DNA from: Cylindrotheca closterium
Lineage: Eukaryota; Bacillariophyta; Bacillariophyceae; Bacillariales; Bacillariaceae
Assembly (NCBI GenBank): GCA_933822405.4
Contig: CAKOGP040002391.1
Span: 1-64,000, forward strand
Direction: 5' to 3'
DNA: 64,000 bases
The position numbers and the translations under genes are program-made. This document shows positions 50,225-61,340 of this stretch, one piece after another (positions within the stretch are counted from its first letter, which is position 1; each line of letters starts with the position of its first letter). The notes beneath the pieces are model-generated. The model searched no databases. It was not told where the DNA came from and was given only the letters and a program-made list of their open reading frames with translations.

Positions 50225-51829
50225 ATGGCTGCGAAAGTAGAAGCTGCGAAACAGAGTGTAAGTTTTTGCTTTTGGACTCTTTTTGGGAGTGTCTTGAGTC
50301 AAGATTCGAGCACGAGCATAAAAAAGGATCGTTGATTGGCGTTAGCTTCCGATTTGCTGATGTTTGTGCTTGTATGCTGAGCTGGGTCATTCAACCTGCG
50401 TATCGTAGACATTGAAGTCTTGCTCATGTATCCTCGTGCAATGTCTCATGCAATGCCTCATGCAATGCCTCATGTTTTGGTTCTAATCTTCTCGTCCTGA
50501 ATCTTTTTCTAATCATTCAATGCAATGCAAATCAATGCAATGCAAATCAATGCAATGCAATTCAAATTCAAATTCAACTACTGATACAATCATTCAATAT
50601 CTATCTATGTGTATGCGTTACATCATAACAACAAACAACAATAACAAACATCAACAGGTCTCAAAGCTACAAGGCGAAATCGATGACATTCTGAAAGAAA
50701 AGAACGATTCTACACTCTACAGTGCCGCCAGTGGGGCAGGTGCTGCCGCTCCCATTCGAGCGCCACCATCAACGCGGACCCGACGAACACTCAAGGGGCA
50801 TTTTGGAAAGATCACTGCCCTGCATTGGGGCGGTGACTCCCGCAGTCTAGTCAGTGCCTCGCAAGACGGTAATTTGTTGCTGTGGAATGCTGTCACCTCG
50901 AATAAAGTCAAATCAATCACTCTGAAATCATCGTATGTCATGAGTGTGGGAATGGAGCAAACAAAAGGAAATATGATTGCCTGTGGTGGTCTCGATAACT
51001 TGTGCACGATTTACAATCTTTCTGCCGGGTCTAGTAACGGCAACACTTCGGAACCAACCCCTGCGGCTCATGAAATGGCAAGCCATGATGGTTTCCTGTC
51101 GTGCTGCCGGTTCATTGACGAAAAGAACATTATTACCTCCAGTGGAGACTCCTCCTGCATTCGGTGGGATATTCCCACTGGACGAGTGCTGGAAAGCTTC
51201 CGGGAACATGAAGAAACAGCCATGTTCTTGTCGCTCAAGCCAAATGATCCGAATGTCTTTGCTAGTTGTTCTGTAGATAGGACTGCCAAGGTCTGGGATG
51301 TAAGGGCACCCCAAAAGTCAACCATGACCTTTACGGGTCATCTCGGTGATCTCAACAGCATTGACTTTATGCCCTCCGATGGGAACACCTTTGCCACTTG
51401 CAGTAACGATGGCACGACAAGACTATGGGACATGAGATCATATCAAGAAGTAGCGAGATTCGGTACTCTTGTGGAACCAGATCCATTTGATCCAAATCCT
51501 GGATTCACTTCTCTGTCATTTTCCAGATCGGGACGACTGTTGTTTGCTGGTCATTGCGATGCCTCCGTCTTGGCGTATGATGTCTTCAATGCTGGAAAGA
51601 CTGACGCACCTGCCTTTACATTCAATGATGCACACGAAAACTATGTTTCGTGTATCGGAGTGTCTCCAGACGGTGCTGCTCTTTGTACTGGATCCTGGGA
51701 TTGCAACCTTAAGGTACGAACGTCGTGTGATTACTTTTCTCTTCCTGCAATCGATTGACACTGATTTCTCAAATTGCACTGTCCTTGTCTATCCACTATT
51801 ACTCTCTACTATACTAGGTTTGGGCTTGA
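50225..51829 (+). CDS. Heterotrimeric G-protein beta subunit, three exons
   Basis: Exons 50225-50257, 50658-51713 and 51818-51829 (GT-AG introns of 400 and 104 bp); 366 residues. The tiny first exon gives 'MAAKVEAAKQS' joining 'VSKLQGEIDDILKEKND', a coiled coil as expected for the G-gamma-binding N-terminus. Seven WD40 repeats follow: 'LKGHFGKITALHWGGDSRSLVSASQDGNLLLWNA', 'GLDNLCTIYNL', 'SSGDSSCIRWDI', 'CSVDRTAKVWDVR', 'CSNDGTTRLWDMR', 'HCDASVLAYDV', and the last completed by exon 3 ('GSWDCNLK-VWA' end). The final residues NLKVWA are typical of G-beta. Role: heterotrimeric G-protein signalling. Intron 1 is rich in CAATGCAAT and TCATGCAATGCC repeats. Confidence 0.9.
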
Positions 51830-52130
51830 GATTGATTTGTTTGTTGGTGTGTGTATAATGTTTTCCCTCGTTTTCTCGAATGTGTGCAACACTGCTACTA
51901 CTGCTGCTGGACAAATGATGGACCTTTCTTGATAATGCGCCATCATCTCTTTTGGTGCAGCAAAACAAGCAACTAAACGAAATTTAAGACTCTAGTTGAA
52001 AGTGAATGAATGAATGAATGGTTTCTTTGTTTGATTGGTTGGTTTGTTCTATTGTTACTTTTTTGTTGTTGCTCGATAGTTGATTGATTTTCATTCAGTC
52101 ACTCATAACACTATTCATTACACCATTCAA
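51830..52130. other. Short convergent intergenic region
   Basis: 301 bp between the converging G-beta and cyclophilin-like genes, with TGAATGAATGAATG and T-rich low complexity. No gene. Confidence 0.5.
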
Positions 52131-53123
52131 TCATTCGTCACATATCGTCACTCGTTCCACCTTGGCCATCTCGGACTTCCATTCACTGTTGGATTCAATG
52201 TATGCATTGCCTTGTTCATACAATAGGCCTAGACTAGGACCGGGACCTCCCAGATCCGACACTTCACCAAAGGATGGAAACTTGACCACAGTGTCCATTT
52301 GTTCCACGGTACAAATCGGAACAAACAAGTGCTGGTCGAGTCGTTGGTTGTCGGCCAAATTGATAAAGAGCTCGGCCGTAGCATTCCAGGTCACTCCTTC
52401 TGGATATCCGGGCAAGTCCTTGTTGTAGCTAGTGGACATGGATATCGTACCAAATGTATTGGAAAGAGAATTGACCTTGGTACAATTATTTTTGTCACTG
52501 GTCGTTTGTGTTGGCTGAACAATCGTCATGGGCTTATTCTTATTCTTCTCGTGTAGTAGGAGTGTCTCATCATCGTTGTCACTATTATTATTATTATTAT
52601 TAGCCAATAGTAGGACACTTCTGACGAGTCTGGCAAATAAACTTTGAATGGGTTCTTTGGCTTCCTCCCCTCCCATGCAATATGGCATGAATGGTGGTTG
52701 TGGTTTGAGTATCGCACAGTCTGAATTGGTCGTGGACCTAGTAGTAGTAGTATAGTTGTAAATGTTGCTGAGGTAGGGATCACCGGATGTTCCAAACTGG
52801 GCCACAAACTTGGGCAGCACGCGAAAGAAATAATTGTCACTGTAATATCCCAGTCGGGCAAGATTATAGACTCTATCCACATGTACTGGAGCTCGATCTC
52901 GTTCGCAGTGCGCCACAAAGGTTCCGTAATTGTGATTCATTTCAAATTGTATGGAAAAGGATTGGGGGGCTTGACGTTGATGGATTTCGTCATGACAGGG
53001 ATCGTGAAGAATTTCTGGGCGCAAACTTGCGACTTCACAATGACGACAGTGTACTTCACCAAGCCATGAACATACAGCTAGGATCTGAAGGCTGCTTCTT
53101 ATGCTATGCCAGGGATATGGCAT
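52131..53123 (-). CDS. Divergent cyclophilin-like protein
   Basis: 330 residues, ATG 53123, intronless. An N-terminal hydrophobic stretch with Cys ('LQILAVCSWLGEVHCRHC') may be a signal peptide. The cyclophilin fold is split by a ~95-residue low-complexity insert (Asn/Asp/Lys/Thr-rich). First half: 'GTFVAHCERDRAPVHVDRVYNLARLGYYSDNYFFRVLPKFVAQFGTSGDP' carries the active-site FFRV...FxxQ pattern. Second half: 'NTFGTISMSTS', 'ATAELFINLADNQRLDQHLFVPICTV' matches GTISMA...SQFFINL.....LD..F.PFG. Active-site residues are partly altered, so isomerase activity is uncertain. Likely secretory pathway. Confidence 0.78.
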   Translation of the reverse strand: MPYPWHSIRSSLQILAVCSWLGEVHCRHCEVASLRPEILHDPCHDEIHQRQAPQSFSIQFEMNHNYGTFVAHCERDRAPVHVDRVYNLARLGYYSDNYFFRVLPKFVAQFGTSGDPYLSNIYNYTTTTRSTTNSDCAILKPQPPFMPYCMGGEEAKEPIQSLFARLVRSVLLLANNNNNNSDNDDETLLLHEKNKNKPMTIVQPTQTTSDKNNCTKVNSLSNTFGTISMSTSYNKDLPGYPEGVTWNATAELFINLADNQRLDQHLFVPICTVEQMDTVVKFPSFGEVSDLGGPGPSLGLLYEQGNAYIESNSEWKSEMAKVERVTICDE

Positions 53124-53529
53124 GATGCTGTAAGCAAGAATTGATGACGGTAATGATGTTATGTGATGATGATGATGTATATAGTACGTGCTACGTGATG
53201 CTATGATGGGTCCGTTGAGTCAGTCAGTCATTTGGGTTTGGTTCTGATACATACCAGCACGGTAGCAACAAATACATTGAATACACCTGCCATACGGTAC
53301 TGTATGCCACATAGTAGTAGTATCAATAGCGCTCTCAATATGAATCATTCTACCGGAAATCATGAGAGATGTGTCAAAATAGTAGAAAAAAATGTAGTAC
53401 ACGAAGTTATATATTTTATACTAAAATGTGTTGCGACATCGATCCCGCTCATCCGTCGCCATCATATATATCCACTAACAGCCATTGCTTGCTGTAGTCC
53501 TATAGTAGTGTTGCCATCCAAAATTAAAT
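53124..53529. other. Intergenic, no gene seen
   Basis: 406 bp between two minus-strand genes. AT-rich, with GATGATGATG near 53165. No gene. Confidence 0.45.
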
Positions 53530-55020
53530 TTAGCTAAACCCGGGACCTTCCGAAAGTTCCAAGGAATTGAATTGGTATCCCATGTTATTCATTGGCATAT
53601 GTCCTCCTCCATTGCGGTACTTGTTGTATCCAAACATACCCGCCACCGCTACAATCATTCCAGTGAGCAATCCAGGCATAAATTTGGTGGAAGACGTCTT
53701 CGCTGCAGCCGCAGGTGGAGCAGCAGCAGCTCCCAATTGGGCAGCTTCTTCTTCTACTTCCTCCATACCATCGGCCTTCTCCTTCTTTTCATCCTCAGAA
53801 GTAGATGATTCCATAAAGTAGGTTGCACCACCACTGACTCCCTTGTTCTTTTCCATGTGATGGGCAGCAACGTCCCAAATGGCCATATCAGCAGGTGGAA
53901 CACACGTCTGACGATAGGCTTCGTAACGATCCGCAAGGTCACCAAATTGAGCGCTAGCAATATCCTTGGACTTTTGTGCCATGGGTGGAGCCCAGAACGG
54001 AGGTGGCATGACCATGGTCATGGCGGGCGTGTCAAACTCAAAGACACACTTGTTGCGAATGTCCTTGCAGTTCGATTGGGTGACTTCTGAAGGGATGCAG
54101 TCGTTGAGCATCTTGAGTTCTTGCGTGAGACTATCTTGCATCAAGGGCATGATAACATCGTTGGCGTTACCGTAGATGCAAGAAAAGGCAGAGAGCCAGT
54201 TTCCTACAATGGGAACCGGCCATTCGCTGAGGGTGCACATGGGCAACTTGCCAGCGATTTCCGAAAAGCACTTTTGTTCGCGTTCTGGAAATTCTTCGGC
54301 ATACAAAAAGGCAGTTCCGAATGGATTGTCACCGACCATGGCGTCGACGCACTCTTGTGGAACTCGTGGCAAAGGAGATTCCTTGGCCTTGAGCTTTTCC
54401 ATATCTTCAATGCCCATACCAATGTCATCCAATTCTTGAGCGACATCCACAAAGTAGGATCCACAATTCAGAAGTAGCCCAATGTACATGCTACCAAAGT
54501 CTTCAATCAGTTCCTTCAAATCAAATCCAGCACACGTCTTGAACGAATCGAGAGCACTGTTAAAGGTGGTGGCTTGTTGGGCGTTGCAACGATTCTTAAC
54601 ATCGGCAAAGGGATCGTCCATCAATTTGTTCATATCAATATTGTTGAGGCATTGCCCAAACATCATGGTCATCATGTCACCGCCATACGATGACATGGCA
54701 CCAATGAAATCATCGCCCTGATCCATGCCACCACCAAAGGGATTGCCTCCACCAGCGGCACCTGAAGGAATCTGTTGAGTCATGCCACTCAAGTTACCAT
54801 TCATGTTGCTGTTGCTGTTTGTGTATTGGCTATTGTAAGATCCCTGTGGGTTGGAATACGTGTTGCTGCTGCTTGTCAAGGATTGTCCACCAAAGTTGTT
54901 GACACTGTTAACCGCAGCGTTGTTGTTATTGTTGTTGTTGTTATTGTAATACATGCCTTCATCACCGTTGACGACTGTCAAGGGAAGCAGTAAGAGGACA
55001 CTGGACTTGATCATCACCAT
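53530..55020 (-). CDS. Secreted/membrane Cys-rich protein, unknown function
   Basis: 496 residues, ATG 55020. Signal peptide 'SSVLLLLPLTVVNG', then an Asn-rich low-complexity stretch and a Gly-rich segment (1-105). The core (~115-370) has about a dozen spaced Cys ('MFGQCLNNIDMNKL', 'KNRCNAQQ', 'KTCAGFDLKEL', 'LLLNCGSYF', 'PQECVDAM', 'NDCIPSE', 'SNCKDIRNKC', 'RQTCVPP') and looks mostly helical. An acidic/Ala-rich linker leads to a transmembrane segment 'FMPGLLTGMIVAVAGMFGYNKY' and a short tail. Type I topology. No family recognised. Confidence 0.7.
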   Translation of the reverse strand: MVMIKSSVLLLLPLTVVNGDEGMYYNNNNNNNNNAAVNSVNNFGGQSLTSSSNTYSNPQGSYNSQYTNSNSNMNGNLSGMTQQIPSGAAGGGNPFGGGMDQGDDFIGAMSSYGGDMMTMMFGQCLNNIDMNKLMDDPFADVKNRCNAQQATTFNSALDSFKTCAGFDLKELIEDFGSMYIGLLLNCGSYFVDVAQELDDIGMGIEDMEKLKAKESPLPRVPQECVDAMVGDNPFGTAFLYAEEFPEREQKCFSEIAGKLPMCTLSEWPVPIVGNWLSAFSCIYGNANDVIMPLMQDSLTQELKMLNDCIPSEVTQSNCKDIRNKCVFEFDTPAMTMVMPPPFWAPPMAQKSKDIASAQFGDLADRYEAYRQTCVPPADMAIWDVAAHHMEKNKGVSGGATYFMESSTSEDEKKEKADGMEEVEEEAAQLGAAAAPPAAAAKTSSTKFMPGLLTGMIVAVAGMFGYNKYRNGGGHMPMNNMGYQFNSLELSEGPGFS

Positions 55021-55432
55021 TGTTGCTTGAGCGTGATCGCTTGTTTGCTTGTTTCTTATATTACGCTGAAGCTGAAGCTGAAGCTGAAGCTGAAAGTGAA
55101 AGTGAACACTTGAGTAATGATGGTTAAAGGTGAAAAGCTCCTGAAGTTTCGTCTTCCTGAATCGTGACCGTGGCGGTTTCTGTCGATCCGGTTAATTTTG
55201 GCGTTCTCTTCGTTCTCTTGTCAAGAATAGTTCGGGAAACGCTGGCACCTCAACCGTTAGCCGTGAACATCAGAATTTTTCTGTGAATCGATTATTTTAA
55301 AATACCTCCTGGATGTATTTTTTAATAATAACACTAGGTTGTACAGTATCTTACAATAATATATAAAATTGAATAGTATGAATAGTACACTTCTTTATCA
55401 TTCTATCACAACGCTACAATTATATGCAATGA
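55021..55432. other. Intergenic, no gene seen
   Basis: Contains a (GCTGAA)n hexamer repeat at ~55061-55100 just upstream of the Cys-rich gene. The rest is the 3' UTR of the cyclase gene and spacer. Confidence 0.5.
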
Positions 55433-58400
55433 TCAACAAACAACAGTCACGTCCTCTGTATCTTCTTCGTCTTCCCCTCCGCCATATTTTTCTTTCCATT
55501 CTTGTACCAGATTCTCTCCTTCGCGAACCCATTCCTCTCGATTCCCAATGGCATAATTCAAATATTCATGGCTGGAAACTCCAAAGACACCACAGCTGTC
55601 CAGTTTCTTGGCCAATGGAATCACATAAAATTCGAAAAAGCCAATCTCACCCTTGTACCAATTGATGCTTGGGTCGGTCTCGCCACGCCCCGCCATGTAG
55701 GCGCCGTAACACTCCTGGAAGAACTTTTCGTTCCAAGTCTTGTAGACGTACCAATGTTGCATGGTATGGCTCACATCCGATGCTTGGATCAGATGCTCAA
55801 TAACAATGGTGGCCTTGCGATCTTCACTCTTATCATTATTGTCATCGTCATTATTATTGTCGTCATCATCATCGTCGTCGCTGCTGTCTACTATGGAGAT
55901 ACACTCGGACGAAAATGCCTTTTCCCATCTCGATTTTCGCAATTCTTGGAGTTCCTTGTCCACCACATCGGTAGCCATGACGGTGTTCACTACCAATTGA
56001 CGGAATCGTTTCAATTCGTCACCCGTCTGGTAAATGCAAGCTCTCAGGGTTCTGAATTCATCCCCCATTAACATGTCCCACGAGAGTTCCACACTGTTTT
56101 GTTCGGCAATGGACTTTTGGTAGATCTGGGCACTCCTTGTTTTTTCTTTTACCAATTGCGTATTAGGCACTCCAGGATGGTCCACATCGTGAATAATGGC
56201 GGAAAAGACCACCGCAAATTGGGTCAGTGGATCCGAGGTGATGCCATACGAATGTCCGGCCAAATCCACAAGGTCCAAGCTGGAAGAATGGTTGCTGCTA
56301 CCGCTCAACCCATTCCCTTCGTCCACAGTGACGATACGTTTCAGTAGTTTCTTGACCGAGGCAGTGACATGAGAGGCATGCTGCAAAAGTTAGAAAAAGT
56401 AGAAAAAGACAACAACAAGTTAGTTTCAGTTTCGATTGGTGTGTCACATTAGACTCAATAAGACATCATGATCATGGCAGACAAGAAGAACCTACCTCAA
56501 AGTTGTGGAATGGATTGTCCTTGTACAGTCCGGCAATGATGGTCAAGAAGCTCCGTAATTGAGACTTTGCTTCTTCTCCAATATCAATGGTATGTGCCGG
56601 ACGACGTTTTCTCAATTCTCGTTCGCCGAATCGTTTCAAAGGAATAATGGGAACGAACTCTTCCAAAATGGTAGCTCCTGATCCGACGGTCTTTTCCAGA
56701 TTGGCCAAGGGTTCAATCGACTTGACCTCACCCCTTCGCGAGGCAATGATTTGCTGTAAAAGCGACGTCAAGACTTCGACATTCCATTCGACCAGACGTT
56801 CCATTTTGTTCATGCCATCGGCAATATTTTCAAGTTTGAGGTCAGTGGTGGACCTTCCAGCAGCAGCATCATCGTCATCGAGTTCGTCCATTTCGTCGAG
56901 GACGGAAAACTCATCCGAGCTCTCATACCTTTTGGAACGTTGTACCGCACTGCGGCGCAGCCAATAGGTCTGCATGTTTCCCTTACCCTTGAGAAAGATC
57001 TTGTTTCCTCTCGAAATGAACCAATGAGAATGACCCGACTGGGTCAGCAAATCAACAGTAGCTTGCGACAGTTGGATTCGATTCCGTTCCCCGCTACTCT
57101 CCATGCGAGCTGCCGTGTTCATTGTGTCACCAAATAGTTGGAAGCGGCTTCGTTCTCCTCGCAAGACTCCTGCAGTGACTTGGCCACTATGAATTCCAAC
57201 TCGAAGATCCAAGTCCGCCGTATCAGGTCCAAGAGTGACTTCCAACCTTTTGGTTAGTTCCCCCATCTTCTCAACAGCATCATTGGCGAAGAAACAAGCG
57301 GCGCTTGCATGATCCGCCGATGGAACCATGTCCCCCAATTCCAATCCGGCTGCTCCGACATAACAATCCCCGACTGTTTCTACCTTGAAAACTCCATGCT
57401 GCGATGCCATGGTGTCAAAGGCCCCAAAGATTGTTTCCAAAAGAATAAAGACTTGCTGTGGCTCCCGAGTAGATGCCCAAGCAGTAAAGCCTGCGATATC
57501 AGCAAAGACAATGGTAGTGCTTGGAAACAGTTCCGCCATGGGTGCAACATCTTCTCTTTCCGAATTAATGGATTCGATTGCAGTACCATCGAGATTGGAT
57601 TCTCTCTGATGAGGATTATTTTGGCCATAGATCCGCTCTCTAACGGCTTTGGGAAAAACATTCGAAACAATCATCTCTTGGATTGCGATCCGATCCATGA
57701 ATTCTCGTTGACGTCTTCCAACGAGATAGTCATAAAGGAAAAAGACAAAGGCTGGTAAACCAAAGACCGCAAAAATGATTGATGCCTTCTCGAATGGGGT
57801 AACATAAGTCTCGATGGAATCGTAAAATTCCTGTGTGGGGTACAGATGCATCGTCAAACGTGGGACGCAGACCCCATCAGGAACTTGTGATTCATCAATG
57901 TCAGGATCGATGAGGGTCTCGATATGTTCGAGATGATCATAACTCTGACTGTGCAAGTCCGACAAGTCACCAAGAATGGCGGTGGTGGCAGAACCATCCA
58001 TCTTCATGGAGAAGATAGTGGAGCTTCTGTTGGCACAAGAAGATTTTAGAACGAGAATAATGCCTTTCGCATCCACAAGAAGATCTTCAAAGTAGCTCGA
58101 CCAGTCTATCCGGTAGACTACAACCGCTGTCATCTCCTTTGCAATGCCACTGTTATGGGTTGTATCGTAGATTGGTTGCATGATGTGACTGGCCGGCACA
58201 GTGACTCCTGATTCCAAAGTGATGTTGGTCATGCCAATGGCGGGACCTGAAACTTGCTTTGTCACGCGATATAGATCCTCAATCTCTGCGGTAGACAGAG
58301 AATCCAGCCCCGCGCTAATGTAAGGAACTGTTGGGTCGGATTTCAATGGATACGTCTGCCAAATCGGCAATGCTTCACCCGAGTGTCGGATTGCCGTGGG

Positions 58401-59194
58401 CTGGTATCCATTGGCAGCATCAAGCTCATAAATAAATGGAACTGTGCTGTTCATAATTGTACCCGTAGTATATTGCCCATCGAAATCTTCATTCGAGATG
58501 GACTCTTGAACCCATGTCATGATGTTATCTTGCATGTAATTTGCCCATTCCGTTCGGTCCGTTTGTTGTACAACTGGTGCTAGCATCACGTGTGGATCCT
58601 TTGACGCTGCAGAATCGGCAAATTTTTCTACCTTTTGAGACCATTCTGATACTGCGTAAAATGGCCATCTCTGGTTGGAAAGTTTCAATTCGGACTCGGC
58701 CTGCGACGAGATGGAGAATGCAAAGGAGTCCAACGATCGGAGGAGCTGATCAATCTTTTGTTGCGAGACGGTGGAAACTTCAGAAGCATATCCTGCAAAC
58801 TGCAAAACCAAAAGAAATTGTGAGTGATCCGAAACGAGACATTCAAAATCATCATGACTCGTTAACTGGTGGTGAACTTGGAACTTACCAGGTTTTCAAA
58901 ATTTTGTTCATCTTGTTCCACTCCAATCATGTACATTCCCACACCAACGCATACAGCTGACAAAAACAAGACCATGGCCACAAGAATCTTTGCTTTCTCC
59001 ACTGCTGCTTCTTCTTCCTTTGCTACTATTGGTGCCGCATCTTGGGGTGTCGGAAGTTTCGACGTATTGCTCTTCCGAAGACTCCTTGACATCGCATCGC
59101 CCCTCATACTAATATCAAAAGGCATTTTGAAGAGCTTCTTTGGTTCAGCAGTCGTATGGCCGCTATTCTCGCGGACTATCTCTCTCAACGACAT
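55433..59194 (-). CDS. Receptor-type nucleotide cyclase fused to class I phosphodiesterase, three exons
   Basis: Exons 59194-58889, 58799-56496 and 56380-55433; introns 58800-58888 and 56381-56495, GT-AG, phase 0; 1185 residues. One transmembrane helix at ~69-90 ('ILVAMVLFLSAVCVGVGMYMIGV'), an extracellular sensor-like region (~100-425, CHASE-like layout), a second helix ('ASIIFAVFGLPAFVFFLYDYL'), then a class III cyclase ('TIVFADIAGFTAWAS', 'FKVETVGDCYVGAAG', 'RFQLFGDTMNTAARMES'). Both metal Asp are present; the base-selecting Glu (KVET) is guanylyl-type while the second position is Gln instead of Cys, so nucleotide preference is open. After the splice 'NPFHNFE-HASHV' comes a PDEase_I domain ('HDVDHPG', 'EQNSVE', 'MATD', 'QASDVSHTMQHW'). 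It makes and breaks cyclic nucleotide in one chain at the membrane. Confidence 0.9.
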
Positions 59195-59887
59195 GATGAT
59201 GAATAGGTTGGTTGTGGTAGGGTTTCTCTTGAAAGTATCGTTACTTCACAAGGTGACTACCTAAAATATATTATTGTGAGTGACAGCGTTTGGACCAACC
59301 TGTTTTTGAAGTGTACAGTAAAAGAAATGACTCGATCTTCTTGCGGACGTGGTGGAAAACCCCGTTAAGAAAGTTTGGGCATAAGTAAAAACCACCAAAT
59401 TTTCGGTCAAAATGACGCAGGTAAAAGAATCTGGCGCTGCTTTCCTCTAAGTGGGGAAATGTTGAAGCGGAAACATACGTAATAAGTGCGTGAAACGATC
59501 GGCAATGGAGAGCTCACAAGTTCTAGACTAGTCCAAGAAGTGCCGAAATGAAAAACGAAATTTAAAAAGTGTACACTTAGCCTTTGCTTCTCTCGAGAGG
59601 ATAACCTGTTGTCATTCCACCAAGCGCTCCATTTTTTCGTAGGTAATTCTGTCATGGTTGCTGAAGAAATTGTCAAGATAAGGAGTGCAGCCGCCTAATT
59701 TTTTCTACCAATATGATCTTCGTTGTCGGTGGAATGAATCGTGCTGTACATTTCACTTGTAGAATGCAATGTTAAGAGAGACACCGGAAATATAGTTGAA
59801 GCGACCTAGAGTGGCTCTTGAGGACAATGAGGCCAGCTCCCGAGGAGTCCCATCATTGAACCACCAGTATAGTACTGGGTAGTCTGC

Positions 59888-60200
59888 AAAGTGGCCCGTC
59901 TTCTTTTCCCAGGGCAGCTTTGCTTACTGTGTCCACGTGAAAACAGAGATGTACTGTACGTGTACTGTACGGAGGGGTTGGTGTTCGGTTGTCAGATATT
60001 AAAGCTATTTATTTAGTTAACATTTCGTCTCGCATCGTACCACCCGAATTTCATCGTTTTTCCGCCGATTTTGATTCAGTCGAGCAACAGACTGACTCCG
60101 TCGACTAAATATTTGTTCTTAGTTTTTTTACTGTAGCCTTTACGGCACGTTATTACGTCTGCTTTTCGCATCATTTGCAGACTTCCTGTACATTTAGGAA
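59888..60200 (+). repeat. Dispersed repeat, copy 2
   Basis: From 'CAAAGTGGCCCGTCTTCTTTTCCC' through 'AAAGCTATTTATTTAGT' to 'GTAGCCTTTACGGCACGTTATTACGTCTGC'. Collinear with 388-670; the two differ by substitutions and several indels. Confidence 0.6.
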
Positions 60201-60554
60201 ATTACACTGTACACGTACACGGTACACGTGTACAGTACAAGTACTCTAGTATTCGTACAAAGGTACATATCTGGTTCGTACCACCAAGCCACACAGCAAA
60301 AGTTCGATCACGACAAATTATTATTTGACGGACGAAGGCAGTACTGTACAAGGCCACATTTATCGCGTTATACTGGTAGTTTCAAACATTTGTTTGCTAG
60401 AGAATGTTGTTTCACGCCATATTTACCGAAAAGTCGAAAATATTGTACCGCAACATTTTATGGTACAAAAACCGCTACAAAGCGGAAGCATCCACTATGG
60501 TTCATTCTAAAGTACCATCAGCGTTGTAAAAGATAAGCAAAGGACCACAATTTG

Positions 60555-60578
60555 AATATATATATATATATATATATG
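60555..60578. repeat. (AT)n microsatellite
   Basis: Uninterrupted AT dinucleotide run of about 24 bp. Confidence 0.95.
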
Positions 60579-61340
60579 ACAATAAGACATGCCAATCTGG
60601 TACTTTACTACAATTATAGTAGTAATTAGTTTAAAATGGTGCAAGACGCCGCTGCCCCGTTGTTGGGATGTTCAGTCCAGTGCCATCAGCGCGATACTGC
60701 ATGCACCACCGAGTGTTGCAATAAAAAATATTATCATTGGCAACAACGGCTGTTCACATGTCTGACAGATATCGCTTGCTCCCCATAGTTGAGCAGGGTG
60801 ATGGATCACATGAAACTGATATTCCAAGCGAGGCTTCCGCTTTGCCTTTCAATCCTTTGGAAATAGTAATCTCCAATCGACGATCTTGTTCTTGAAGTAG
60901 GTACGCCAATCCCAAATCCTAAAGGGGCCACTTATCTGGGATCTTGCTGATCATGGACGCGCTTACGAGCCTCGGCCTGCCCGTCCATCATTCAACAAAG
61001 ACTGGCTGGAGGGAAGCATCCAAACTCAGCAAGCCATGAAATCGTCTGGTTTCGCGTCGCCGATGCAGCCTAGTGAGTGACCAATCCACTAGAAACCACA
61101 AAGGCAAACACTAGCCTTCCGAAGGATCCCTCGGAAATGTGACATTGAAATAAACGCGAAAATGTAGACTCGCCAAAATATCCTAAAAGAGAAAAGAAAA
61201 GAAAAGTGAGATCATGGTTAAGAAAGTAAATGCAATTGATGGGGTGAATTTCCAGGTAAAACTCTTTGATGGGTTGTTCGTGTGTTGTCGCACACTATTA
61301 TCATACTTCATCTCTTTCAAAGTCGTAGCAAGAATGTGCT

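Larger units (their letters stand above)
59195..61340. other. 2.1-kb gene-poor region
   Basis: No supported gene. It holds a dispersed repeat copy (59888-60200), TAC-rich palindromes such as GGTACACGTGTACAGTAC near 60218-60238, and an AT dinucleotide run. A frame at 60228-60536 has no recognisable features. Confidence 0.5.

Noticed and set aside
60228..60536. 102-codon plus-strand frame
   Set aside because: Composition driven by GTAC-rich repeats; no start context, domain or homologous motif.
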